NCBI GenBank assembly: GCA_030340625.1
Contig: JAOPHQ010005152.1
Span: forward strand, 1-64,000
Direction: 5' to 3'
Source of the DNA: Merluccius polli
Lineage: Eukaryota > Chordata > Actinopteri > Gadiformes > Merlucciidae
Length of the DNA: 64,000 nucleotides
This document shows positions 51,855 through 62,544 of the stretch, piece by piece. Position numbers and translations under genes: made by a program. The notes beneath the pieces are model-generated. The model ran no database searches. It was not told where the DNA came from and saw only the letters and a list, made by a program, of their open reading frames with translations. Each line of letters opens with the position of its first letter. Within the stretch, counting starts at the first letter, position 1.

Positions 51855-52205
51855 TGTCTAGCAGCTTTGATTACTCGATACTCAATACTACTTGACTCAA
51901 TACTTTGCGGCAGTATTGTTCATGTACCACCGTCTGTGTACGTTCTTTTGAAAAGATTACCTCACTTGAGTTTTTTTTTCTTTTTTACCGCCAGTGCCTT
52001 GACATCTTTGTCCTCACCAACCAACACTTGCGCTCTACTAATAAAAACAATAACACTAATGATAAACCTGTATAGCAACAACATTAATACAAAAGTCAAA
52101 TCTAACGAAACACAAACATACCCCAGCAGAAAAAGTAATAACTGGACTGAATTCGCTGGACAGAAGCATGTAATAAATGACTTCATCGGGGGCAATGCCA
52201 CTGTT
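51855..52205 (+). repeat. Segmental duplication, copy B (paired with 45930-46440)
   Basis: Same ordered words as copy A, with small insertions. In copy A the segment precedes a ZMYM4-type exon directly. In copy B the first ZMYM4-type exon comes 1.3 kb later, after the integrase-domain exons. Confidence 0.85.
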
Positions 52206-52592
52206 CTGCCAATTTCTGCTACCCATCAAATTCTGCTACCTAGTGGTTTTGCGCATCTCGAAAATTCACAATCCTGCGTGCGTGCGCATCCATACATTTC
52301 TGCTACCTTTTTGGCTGATGTTGAGTATTTTCTTTAAAACATGTTTTTAACTGCGCAATTATCTTACAAATATGTTTAACATTGCGCCTTTTGACCTGTA
52401 AGAATGTAAATATGTGCATGTACACACTGGCTTTGCTGCTGAATGTAGAAATAAGATGATATATGTGTTATCTTTACGGGTCGAGCGGAGAAAGTTTTCG
52501 TCGGAGGTGGAGGGGGGCGACGACATCTTGTAATGTTATAACAAGATATTCATTGTGTTACATAAATTCTAAATACTTGTGTTTGTAAAGCT

Positions 52593-53337
52593 ATGGAGGA
52601 AAGATGGCAACAAACGTTTGACCTCCTGTCTCTGGGAACATTCCCGGATGGCTTTGATATGGCCAACAAAAGAAGCCTTAGGAAGTACGCTTCAAAATTC
52701 AAGTTAAAGGGTGAGTATCTGAAATACATGCTTGTTTATAACGTCTTTATTTAAGATAGCAGGGGTAAAGTATGTGGATAGACCAATTGCCTCTATCAAA
52801 TAATGCTCCCACTGCAGAATCACATTATTTTACACCACTACTCACCCTATGTACACTGTAAGAATATGGGGAGCATATTTTGATGCTTGTTTATAACATC
52901 TTCATTGAAGATTTCAGGGGTGCAGTATGTAGATAGACAAATACATACAATACAATGTGGATATTGTCTTAGTAAGATAGCTTTTTAATGATGAAAGTTC
53001 TTTAATGAATGTTCACTGCAGAAGGAGATCTCTACATTGGGGACAGAAGAGCCATTAAATCAAAAGAGGAGGCAAGAGAACTCTTTGTAGAGTTTCACTG
53101 TTCTCCAACGGGGCGACATACTAGCATCATGAAAACCCGCACAACAATGTCCTCCAGATTTTACTGGCTTGGCATGGCAGTGGACATTAACAACTGGGTA
53201 GGCTATTTGTTTGAGTTATTGTTGTTTTGTGTTTTTGTGTTTTATTAACAACTAATTTCTTAAAGGTCTTGGAATGTGATGAATGCCAGATGACTGGAAA
53301 ACCTTTGGCTGCTGCCCAGCCGATAAAGTGTATACAG
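52593..53337 (+). CDS. Ginger/GIN1-like integrase zinc-binding (H2C2) protein, three exons
   Basis: Exons 52593-52710, 53022-53197 and 53266-53337 join in phase to 122 codons starting MEERWQQTFDLLSLGTFPDG. The second half is an integrase H2C2 zinc finger: His65 and His72 in EFHCSPTGRHTS, then SRFYWLGMAVDINNW, then Cys102 and Cys105 in ECDECQ. This N-terminal domain is typical of gypsy/Ginger integrases and of domesticated GIN1; the catalytic rve core that normally follows is absent. The third exon ends in phase 0, exactly matching the first exon of the tandem array at 53465, so the domain is probably joined to the repeats. Upstream, a weak acceptor before 52591 would also accept the phase-1 end of the MYM exon at 50733. 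Confidence 0.7.
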
Positions 53338-53424
53338 GTACATGTGTACAGTGGTATCTTATCCAACAGCTATTAATAAAGAAGTATTGAGTGTAAAAAT
53401 AATTATATTTGTTTTACCTTGATT

Positions 53425-56400
53425 GCGTTCAAGTCAACTCGGAGGTTTTGCTTCTGTCTTGCAGCACAGGCTCCAGACTGCAACGCCGCCCAGGCTGGCG
53501 GACAAGCCCATAGACGAGGAGTACAACCAGACACACTCCTCCTCCTCCTCAGCTCCCACAGATAACATTAAAGACAAGCCTGAAACTCCAGAGGTAAGAC
53601 AGCCTAAAACTAATCCTCTGGCGTCACCTGCATGAGACAATAGAACCTAATTTGCACGCCAATATTCATTTCACATGCACTTATAATCTCACACGTGGCT
53701 TTGGCACAATAGTGTATGAATGATTGTAGGTGGTCTTATTATTTGTAAAGGGTAGAATTTGTATGCAATTCAAGTCAGATGGCTTGTCATGTGTTTTGAT
53801 CAACTGTGGTATGTGAGAAATCAAAAAGACTATGAGAAATGAAGCAGCTAGGGGTTGGTATTGGAATAGAGGTCACTGACTTCTGACTGAAGTCAACTCG
53901 GAGGTTTTCGCTTCTGTCTTGCAGCACAGGCTCCAGACTGCAACTCGGCCGCTCAGGCTGAGGTCTCGCGCCGGGGACCCCCCCTCGCCCAGCCTGGTCA
54001 CGGTGAAGGACAAGCACATAGACGAGGAGAACAAGCAGACACTCTTCTCCTCCTCCTCAGCTCCCACAGATTACATTAAAAACAAGCCTGAAACTCCAGA
54101 GGTAAGACAGCCTAAAACTAATCCTCTGGCGTCACCTGCATGAGACAATAGAACCTCATTTGCACGCCAATATTCATTTCACATGCACTTATAATCTCAC
54201 ACGTGGCTTTGGCACAATAGTGTATGAATGATTGTAGGTGGTGTTATTATTTGTAAAGGGTAGAATTTGTATGCAATTCAAGTCAGATGGCTTGTCATGT
54301 GTTTTGATCAACTGTGGTATGTGAGAAATCAAAAAGACTGTATGAGAAATGAAGCAGCTAGGGGTTGGTATTGGAATAGAGGTCACTGACTTCTGACTGA
54401 AGTCAACTCTGAGGTTTTCGCTTCTGTCTTGCAGCACAGGCTCCAGACTGCAACTCGGCCGCTCAGGCTGAGGTCTCGCGCCGGGGACCCCCCCTCGCCC
54501 AGCCTGGTCACGGTGAAGGACAAGCACATAGACGAGGAGTACAAGCAGACACTCTTCTCCTCTTCCTCAGCTCCCACAGATGACATTAAAAACAAGCCTG
54601 AAACTCCAGAGGTAAGACAGCCTAAAACTAATCCTCTGGCGTCACCTGCATGAGACAATGGAACCTCATTTGCACGCCAATATTCATTTCACATGCACTT
54701 ATAATCTCACACGTGGCTTTGGCACAATAGTGTATGAATGATTGTAGGTGGTCTTATTATTTGTAAAGGGTAGAATTTGTATGCAATTCAAGTCAGATGG
54801 CTTGTCATGTGTTTTGATCAACTGTGGTATGTGAGAAATCAAAAAGACTGTATGAGAAATGAAGCAGCTAGGGGTTGGTATTGGAATAGAGGTCACTGAC
54901 TTCTGACTGAAGTCAACTCGGAGGTTTTCGCTTCTGTCTTGCAGCACAGGCTCCAGACTGCAACTCGGCCGCTCAGGCTGAGGTCTCGCGCCGGGGGCCC
55001 CCCCTCGCCCAGCCTGGTCACGGTGAAGGACAAGCACATAGACGAGGAGTACAAGCAGACACTCTTCTCCTCCTCCTCAGCTCCCACAGATGACATTAAA
55101 AACAAGCCTGAAACTCCAGAGGTAAGACAGCCTAAAACTAATCCTCTGGCATCACCTGCATGAGACAATAGAACCTCATTTGCACGCCAATATTCATTTC
55201 ACATGCACTTATAATCTCACACGTGGCTTTGGCACAATAGTGTATGAATGATTGTAGGTGGTCTTATTATTTGTAAAGGGTAGAATTTGTATGCAATTCA
55301 AGTCAGATGGCTTGTCATGTGTTTTGATCAACTGTGGTATGTGAGAAATCAAAAAGACTGTATGAGAAATGAAGCAGCTAGGGGTTGGTATTGGAATAGA
55401 GGTCACTGACTTCTGACTGAAGTCAACTCTGAGGTTTTCGCTTCTGTCTTGCAGCACGGGCTCCAGACTGCAACTCGGCCGCTCAGGCTGAGGTCTCGCG
55501 CCGGGGACCCCCCCTCGCCCAGCCTGGTCACGGTGAAGGACAAGCACATAGACGAGGAGTACAAGCAGACACTCTTCTCCTCCTCCTCAGCTCCCACAGA
55601 TGACATTAAAAACAAGCCGGAAACTCCAGAGGTAAGACAGCCTAAAACTAATCCTCTGGCGTCACCTGCATGAGACAATAGAACCTCATTTGCACACCAA
55701 TATTCATTTCACATGCACTTATAATCTCACACGTGGCTTTGGCACAATAGTGTATGAATGATTGTAGGTGGTCTTATTATTTGTAAAGGGTAGAATTTGT
55801 ATGCAATTCAAGTCAGATGGCTTGTCATGTGTTTTGATCAACTGTGGTATGTGAGAAATCAAAAAGACTGTATGAGAAATGAAGCAGCTAGGGGTTGGTA
55901 TTGGAATAGAGGTCACTGACTTCTGACTGAAGTCAACTCGGAGGTTTTCGCTTCTGTCTTGCAGCACAGGCTCCAGACTGCAACTCGGCCGCTCAGGCTG
56001 AGGTCTCCCGCCGGGGACCCCCCCTCGCCCAGCCTGGTCACGGTGAAGGACAAGCACACAGACGAGGAGTACAAGCAGACACTCTTCTCCTCCTCCTCAG
56101 CTCCCACAGATGACATTAAAGACAAGCCTGAAACTCCAGAGGTAAGACAGCCTAAAACTAATCCTCTGGCGTCACCTGCATGAGACAATAGAACCTCATT
56201 TGCACGCCAATATTCATTTCACATGCACTTATAATCTCACACGTGGCTTTGGCACAATAGTGTATGAATGATTGTAGGTGGTCTTATTATTTGTAAAGGG
56301 TAGAATTTGTATGCAATTCAAGTCAGATGGCTTGTCATGTGTTTTGATCAACTTTGGTATGTGAGAAATCAAAAAGACTGTATGAGAAATGAAGCAGCTA

Positions 56401-56834
56401 GGGGTTGGTATTGGAATAGAGGTCACTGACTTCTGACTGAAGTCAACTTGGAGGTTTCGCTTCCGTCTTGCAGCACAGGCTCCAGACTGCAACTCGGCCG
56501 CTCGGGCTGAGGTCTCGCGCCGGGGACCCCCCCTCGCCCAGCCTGGTCATGGTGAAGGACAAGCACATAGACGAGGAGTACAAGCAGACACTCTTCTCCT
56601 CCTCCTCAGCTCCCACAGATGACATTAAAGACAAGCCTGAAACTCCAGAGGTAAGACAGCCTAAAACTAATCCTCTGGCGTCACCTGCATGAGACAATAG
56701 AACCTCATTTGCACGCCAATATTCATTTCACATGCACTTATAATCTCACACGTGGCTTTGGCACAATAGTGTATGAATGATTGTAGGTGGTCTTATTATT
56801 TGTAAAGGGTAGAATTTGTATGCAATTCAAGTCT
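53425..56834 (+). repeat. 510-bp tandem array of exon plus intron
   Basis: Exon starts are spaced 460, 510, 510, 510, 510 and 509 bp. Introns are almost identical (for example GTGTTTTGATCAACTGTGGT and GAAGCAGCTAGGGGTTGG in each), with only scattered single-base differences. This indicates recent amplification or gene conversion. The last unit is cut at 56834 by the piggyBac-bearing segment; its intron resumes at 59350. Confidence 0.97.
53465..56650 (+). CDS. Seven tandem copies of a ZMYM4-type exon, all phase 0-0
   Basis: Exons at 53465-53593 (129 bp) and 53925-54101, 54435-54611, 54945-55121, 55455-55631, 55965-56141, 56474-56650 (177 bp each). Every copy keeps the acceptor cttgcag and a gtaagac donor, is open throughout and is a multiple of 3, so splicing them all gives 397 extra codons. 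The 59-residue unit starts HRLQTATRP (HGLQ in copy 5), has VKDKHIDEEYKQT in most copies and ends in KPETPE. The parent is the 58-codon exon at 46508-46681. The first copy lacks 16 codons in frame. Copies differ by a few amino-acid changes. The unit is largely disordered in prediction terms (Ser/Pro/Lys/Glu-rich); no fold is apparent. Whether all copies are used is unknown. Confidence 0.75.
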
Positions 56835-56875
56835 ACTACTCTACTGGAGATGACTCTTTGTGATGAATCTAGAAA

Positions 56876-58648
56876 ATGGCACGCCGATTCCGCAAACAAA
56901 GGAAGATGAATGTCCAGCAGGCGTTGGAATTTCTACAGAACATGCACGCAGTGGACTCTGATGGCGGGTCAGACATCGAATTTGAAATGGAAGAGGACAG
57001 TGACGCGTCAGATTCTGAGCTAGAACCTGAGCCTGAGTGTGACACGGTCCCACCCGCTGAGACACCCCAAGCACCTCTCTGCAAAAGGGCCCGAACGGAG
57101 CCTACTGAGCAAACCCAGAGAACGGAAAGGGCGCGACATGGAACCGTGTGGGAAGAACAATCTGTGGGCGCTGCGCGCAGTGCAGGTAGGCTGCCTGCCC
57201 ACATGGTTCTCACGGAGACAGCAGGCCCCACACATCATGCAAAAGCAAGAATAGCCAGCCGCCTGGATTGTTTTCTGTCCCTAGTCGACACGGAAATGCT
57301 GACACAAATCAGAGACTGTTCTGTTGCTGAGGCCTGCCGGACTGATGCGAAATTGGATTTGACTGTGGATGAACTGATGGCTTTTATTGCTCTTTGCTAT
57401 GTACGTGGACTATACGGTGGAAAAAGCATGGATATGGAAAGCTATTGGTCAGAAATATTTGGGCTGCCTTTCTTCAAAGAGACCATGCCACGGAACAGGT
57501 ACAGGCAAATCATGAAGTGTCTGCGTTTTGATAACAAGGACACACGGGCTGAGCGCTTGCTGGCTGACAAATTTGCCCTGATTTCAGACACTTGGAACAG
57601 TTTTGTGAAGAACAGCATCGCCTGCTACAAGCCAGGGCAGAACATAACTGTTGGTGAACAGTTATTCCTAACCAAAAGCCGCTGTCCATTCACGACAGCA
57701 AGCAAACCGGACAAGTTTGGCATCAAGTTTTGGATAGCTGCGGACGTGGATACAAAATACATGTTGAACGCGCTTCCCTATTTGGGGAAAGATCCCACGC
57801 GACCAGCGGGAGAAAGAGCTTCTGAAACAGTGGTGATGCGACTCATTGAGCCTTTCACAGGCAAAGGAAGAAACGTCACCATGGACAATTTCTTCACATC
57901 TCTTTCCCTGGCTGACAAGCTCATTGCAAAGAACACCAGCATACTCGGCACTATGAACAAAATCAGACAGGAGTTGCCGCCCTCTGTGAAAGTCGACACC
58001 CCGACAGAACTGTTCTCCACCACTGTGATGACATCTGGAAAAGCATCGCTCACTATCTACAGATGCAAGCCAAAAAAGAGCATCTGCATTCTCAGCACCA
58101 TGCATCCCACTGTCATCATTGGCACAGAGAAAAAGAAAAAACCAGACACTGTGACCGACTACAATAACACCAAGGTATGTAGACCCACAGCCTTTATGTG
58201 TAATATACGAAATTTTGTCTAACTATAAAAGTTGTGTCCTGTGTGTGCCATAGGCTATATAATACTATGTTATATATGTACAGCTCATGTAAAACTCGTT
58301 TCAACAAAACAAAACGACAAACATTTCCAAATTGTATTTTTTTTATAGGGTAGTGTGGATGTGCTCGATCAGATGGCAAGACTTTACTCTGTGAAAGGAG
58401 GGACTCGCCGGTGGCCTGTTGCAGTGTTCTACAACATGCTTGACCTGGCTGCAATCAATGCTCATGTGTTGTACAAGACATGCCTTGACGAGAGAGAAAA
58501 CAGGAGAGACTTTATCATGGGACTGGCATGTGAGCTCCGTCAGAACCACATGAAGACCAAGGCTGCTGCCACAGCTGCAGAGACGGCTGTCCGCGTCACA
58601 GCCACCCTTGATGTGCCCCTCGCTCCTGGGAAGACGACGCAGTGCTAG
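56876..58648 (+). CDS. piggyBac (PGBD4-like) transposase gene with an intron and an early stop
   Basis: Exon 56876-58174 and exon 58349-58648 encode 532 residues: an acidic N-terminus (EMEEDSDASDSELEPEPE), then a DDE_Tnp_1_7 piggyBac domain. The catalytic triad is present: Asp290 in FWIAADVDTKY, Asp337 in TMDNFF, and Asp437/Asp440 in GSVDVLDQM. The third aspartate comes only after the intron (CCAAG^gtatgt ... ttatag^GGT), which splits a block normally continuous in intronless piggyBac elements. An in-frame TAG at 58646 ends the protein; the same frame then continues as a Cys-rich segment (CARCKRFVCGSC) that is the usual zinc-binding C-terminus, so the stop removes that domain. No piggyBac terminal repeats or TTAA duplication were found at the borders. 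Confidence 0.88.
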
Positions 58649-58751
58649 GTGGGCAAATGTTCTCGCAACAAAACCAAGGAGAACTGTGCGAGGTGCAAAC
58701 GATTTGTTTGCGGGAGTTGCACACAGAAACCTCTGAGGCTTTGTGTTGACT

Positions 58752-59246
58752 GGACTGAACTGAACAGAACATTCTTACACATGTTTTGGGATTGTCCAGT
58801 TATCTCTAAGTTCTGGTCTCATGTAAACTCAGTTTGTTAGGAACTCATGTTCCTAATCCTGGTTTTTGTCTGCTTAATGATAATTCTGATATTAATCTAA
58901 AGCAAATTCAGTTAAAAATGATATTCGCAGGGTTTGTCATTGTCAATCTTGAACATACAACTGCCCGACTTAATAAGGTACGACCAGCGACTGTTCAAGC
59001 TTGGAAATCTTTCTCATCCAAAATAATGTCTTGGGCTAGGGACAACAACAACTATGCAATCTTTGATGTGATGTGTTACCTGCTGAACATGTTTTTGTTG
59101 CTTTATGTATTGTCTTACCAACCTGATATTTTTTTCTTCTATCTTTTTCTTTTTTACTCTCCTCAATTTAACATGACTTTTGATACGTCTGTAACCCCCC
59201 CCCCCCCCCATTTGAAAAACAATAAAAATGTTGATCACAAAAAAAA
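58752..59246 (+). mobile_element. 5'-truncated LINE (L1/Tx1-like) 3' end with poly(A) tail
   Basis: The first codons read THMFWDCP-like sequence (HMFWDCPVISKFWSHV), the conserved C-terminal end of L1-type ORF2 proteins, followed by stops, a 3' UTR with a C-run at 59196-59207, AATAAA at 59220 and an A-run at 59238-59248. It abuts the cysteine-rich tail of the piggyBac gene. The left boundary is estimated. Confidence 0.75.
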
Positions 59247-59349
59247 AAATGATGGTAACCCAATGGAAAATACGGGGGATGAACCTTTTTGTATTGTATA
59301 GCCAAGACAACAGGTAACAATTGGAGTGCCTCAGATAGCCCTGCGCTGG

Positions 59350-59500
59350 TCATGTGTTTTGATCAACTGTAGTATGTGAGAAATCAAAAAGAGACTGCAT
59401 GAGAAATGAAGCAGCTAGGGGTTGGTAGTGGAATAGAGGTCACTGAAGGACTGTGCTGGGGGTTGGGGTATCCTGAGAGAGCCTGTGAATAAAAGATTGA
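59350..59500 (+). repeat. Remnant of the eighth array unit, then possible gene end
   Basis: From CATGTGTTTTGATCAACTG to about 59452 the sequence is the continuation of the array intron that stopped at 56834, with about 9 bases of the unit missing at the junction. It then diverges. AATAAA at 59489 could end a transcript. Confidence 0.85.
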
Positions 59501-62390
59501 ATGTTACGTCCTGACTCTTTTTGGCATAAAATGACTTTGTAGACCTGGTAAATGAACCTTGATTTTTATGAATCATCATTACAACCAATTGCATTACACT
59601 TATTCTTGAGACAAAACACATCCAATTGTAACTGCTATTATGTTTAAAAATGAAAATATTTTCAATTGTAAATGTTATGAGGGATTAATAATAGATTGTA
59701 TTTAACAGTTTATTTAAGTACCCCCCCTCAATTTTATTTAATCATATCAAATCTATGACTGTTCTAACTACATCTAAAACGGTGTGTCCACAGAGAAGGG
59801 TTCAACCATTCATATGCCATAAAATGATGGGTCACCACACCCTCTTCCAATTTCTGAGGAAAGTATTTGAAATGTAGGTTCTATTGGCATCTAGCATCAA
59901 CAGAAAAACAAAATGGCTACTATGTAAACTCCATTTGTTTTGTGAAAGAAATGCCTAATGTGTCATCACTGTCAGATGTCAGCTCCGTGGTGATGGGCCG
60001 AGGTCAACGGAGTTGACATTCAATGTGAAGTCATGTTTTTGTGGTTTTCAAGTAATTGTTGATTATATTAAATATAGAAATAGTGTTTAGTTTTTCTAGT
60101 AATGTAAATACTAAATTTAACACTTTAAAGTTTAAACCTACAGACATTTTTAACCTATTACACTTGAATAACCGAATTCTTGCACTACATGTACATTTGT
60201 ATTTTTATACTGTGAATATATACATTATATGCTTACTATTGAATTACTAAATGATACTATATTATATACTATATATACTATATGTGAATTACTATAGGTT
60301 TACTATTGAATTACCATATTATACTATATTATGATATTATATATGCTATATACTATTATTATACAACACTATATTATACTATGTGAATTACTATATTATG
60401 TTAATTATTTGTTTTTTTGTATTCTGTTTATCTTTACTTTGGCACTATTTTGTATCTTATCTCTATCTTGGCTGTATTACTTCCTGCTGCTGAATTTCTC
60501 CCCCGGCTGATTAATAAAGTGTTATTTTATCTTATCTTATGTTGCTTTTGTGGATTGATAGTCATCAACTCCAGCAGAGTTAGGGTTGAGGGAACATAGG
60601 ATTGAGGGAACATAGGGCTTAAAGAACACGGGGACAAATAATATAATAGAGCCGTGGTCGCGCGATAGTAGCGTCCATAGCAACCACCATAACAACGGTA
60701 CGTAGGTGTTACACGCTAGTCTCAAAAAAGCGTGTAATACCTACGTACCGTTGTTATGGTGGTTGCTATGGACGATGTGGGCATCCGTGGGCATGGTGGT
60801 TGCTAATGGACGATGTGGGCATCCGTCCTATAGTTATTACTCCTGGGCCCAGTTTCCCGATAACGATGTACGATCCATCTTACGAGCCATCTTACGAATC
60901 ATATTTCGAACGGTCGTTATTTTTTCCGTGCGTTTCCCGAAACTCCTCTTAACATGAACGCGCGTGCACAGATCTAACGATCGATCGTAGCCTCGTACCT
61001 GTCCACTGACACGGTGCTGAAATACATATTATACCGTGGTCTGGGTGAATACTCGATTCTGATTGGCTGGAGGGTGTAGGTTAAAAAGTACACCTACGAA
61101 AGACGTTGACGCTATGAAGACGCTATGGCCACGTTGCTTGGCAACGCCTGCATACGGGAGATATTAAATGGTCCGCTCGACTTGTAAAAATAAAAAAAAA
61201 CCTCACGCTTTTAACTCTAAAACACATTAAAGTATTATTCATTGATTACATATTTCTTTCTTTCGTAAGTGACCATGGTATAAGCGGGATAATGCCCGAC
61301 GAGGTGTCCATTAACAAAACCGTCCTCACACCGTCCTCACGGTTCACCGTGAGAGAATCAAGAGAGCGAAGAAAGATAGGCACTCCCCCACTGGAAATAC
61401 CCCCGGTTAGTCCATCTAATGAGTTGAACTAGAGCACTAGAGATATATTTCACCTCTCAGCTGAGGTGATTATAGGCCTACTATATAGACTATATAAGAG
61501 AGAGACTAGTCAACAGATACAGATAAAATCATGAGATCAAAGCGTTTGAGATACAATGTAAATTGCTACATCTAAACATTTGTGTTATGCGCAATGTAGA
61601 ATAAGACCAAATTGTTTTATTTTTTCATCCAATTGTTTAAAAAGTTGAATATTACTTTGTTAGCATAGCAGATAAAAGATAAAACATATATACATTTGTA
61701 TTCTGATTGTATGTGTTCTGATCATTTTTGGATCATTTGTTACAATGGCTAAGTGACAATATTAAGATCCTGGTGAAGCTGAGATGAAATACATGTAAAT
61801 TGAGAGGTACCACCCAATTGTTTAATTTTGTATCTAATTGTTTTTAAAGGTCACTTTGTTACCATAGCAGATGCACTGCAGAAAAACTGTTCTGAGATAA
61901 AAAAAAAAAAAACATCTACATTATACATCTACAGATCATTTGTGTTCCAATGATATATGTCAAAATACTTAAAACTGAATCCTGAATAAAAGGTTTGTAA
62001 ACAATAACATTCACAGTTGTTTGTTTTAATGCAGTCATTTATTGATTCAATGTATTGCAAAGTTAAAATGACTACAAATTGAAATTTGCTATAAAAGAAA
62101 ACAGAGGTAGAGTGGCAGAAAGCACACATTAGGCTAGCACACTTGGAGGTTAAACGCAGGCAAGATGTTAGGCCTACAAATCTACCACTGTACATATTCT
62201 TCCGCAACATTTTCGTGCGCAGAGACCTTTATAAATGAGGCCCCTGCTCATTCCTCCTCCTCATTCAGAGCAACTTTCAAGTTAATTGTATAACTTAATT
62301 CATACAGACTCTTGTATGAAAATGTCAATAAAAAAAAAAAATACACAGGAATACATATGTTTTACAACACCCACGGAAGAAAGTGTACCT
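59501..62390. other. No protein gene seen; repeats and AT-rich sequence
   Basis: AT-rich block with repeated TATACTATATTAT words at 60220-60410. The hairpin at 60672-60774. A segment 60850-60965 with AGTTTCCCGATAACGATG and CGTTTCCCGAAAC, a common fish MITE pattern. A segment at 61057-61110 shared with 44925-45000. The 3' part near 62200 has TTTATAAATGAGGCCCC, often seen at ends of fish repeats. Confidence 0.5.
60672..60774. repeat. 46-bp inverted repeat (hairpin)
   Basis: Arms 60672-60717 and 60729-60774 have one mismatch and an 11-bp loop. Part of the arm (GGTTGCTATGGACG) is repeated again downstream with GATGTGGGCATCCGT at about 60771-60830. Confidence 0.93.
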
Positions 62391-62399
62391 ATTCTAGGC

Positions 62400-62544
62400 T
62401 CCAAAAAACCGCCCCTTTCCTCGAGAACGCGCCTATGACGTAACGACAGGCAAACATTGGCGCTGCTGCACATGTTCTCAGTGTGGGTTTAGTAGTCGGA
62501 GTGTTGTCGTTACCGTTGTAGTTGAGTAGATTTGAGTTGTCAAA
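62400..62544 (+). promoter_or_regulatory. Putative promoter of the third THAP gene
   Basis: Contains TGACGTAA (CRE-like) at about 62436 and a GC-richer stretch leading to the ATG at 62545 with context CAAAATGG. The TSS is unknown. Confidence 0.4.

Noticed and set aside
53787..56697. Repeated minus-strand reading frames of 74-112 codons across the array
   Set aside because: They are antisense shadows of the 510-bp repeat unit; the plus strand has consistent splice sites and ZMYM4 similarity.
56841..58105. Minus-strand reading frames opposite the transposase
   Set aside because: Shadows of the piggyBac coding sequence, with no domain of their own.
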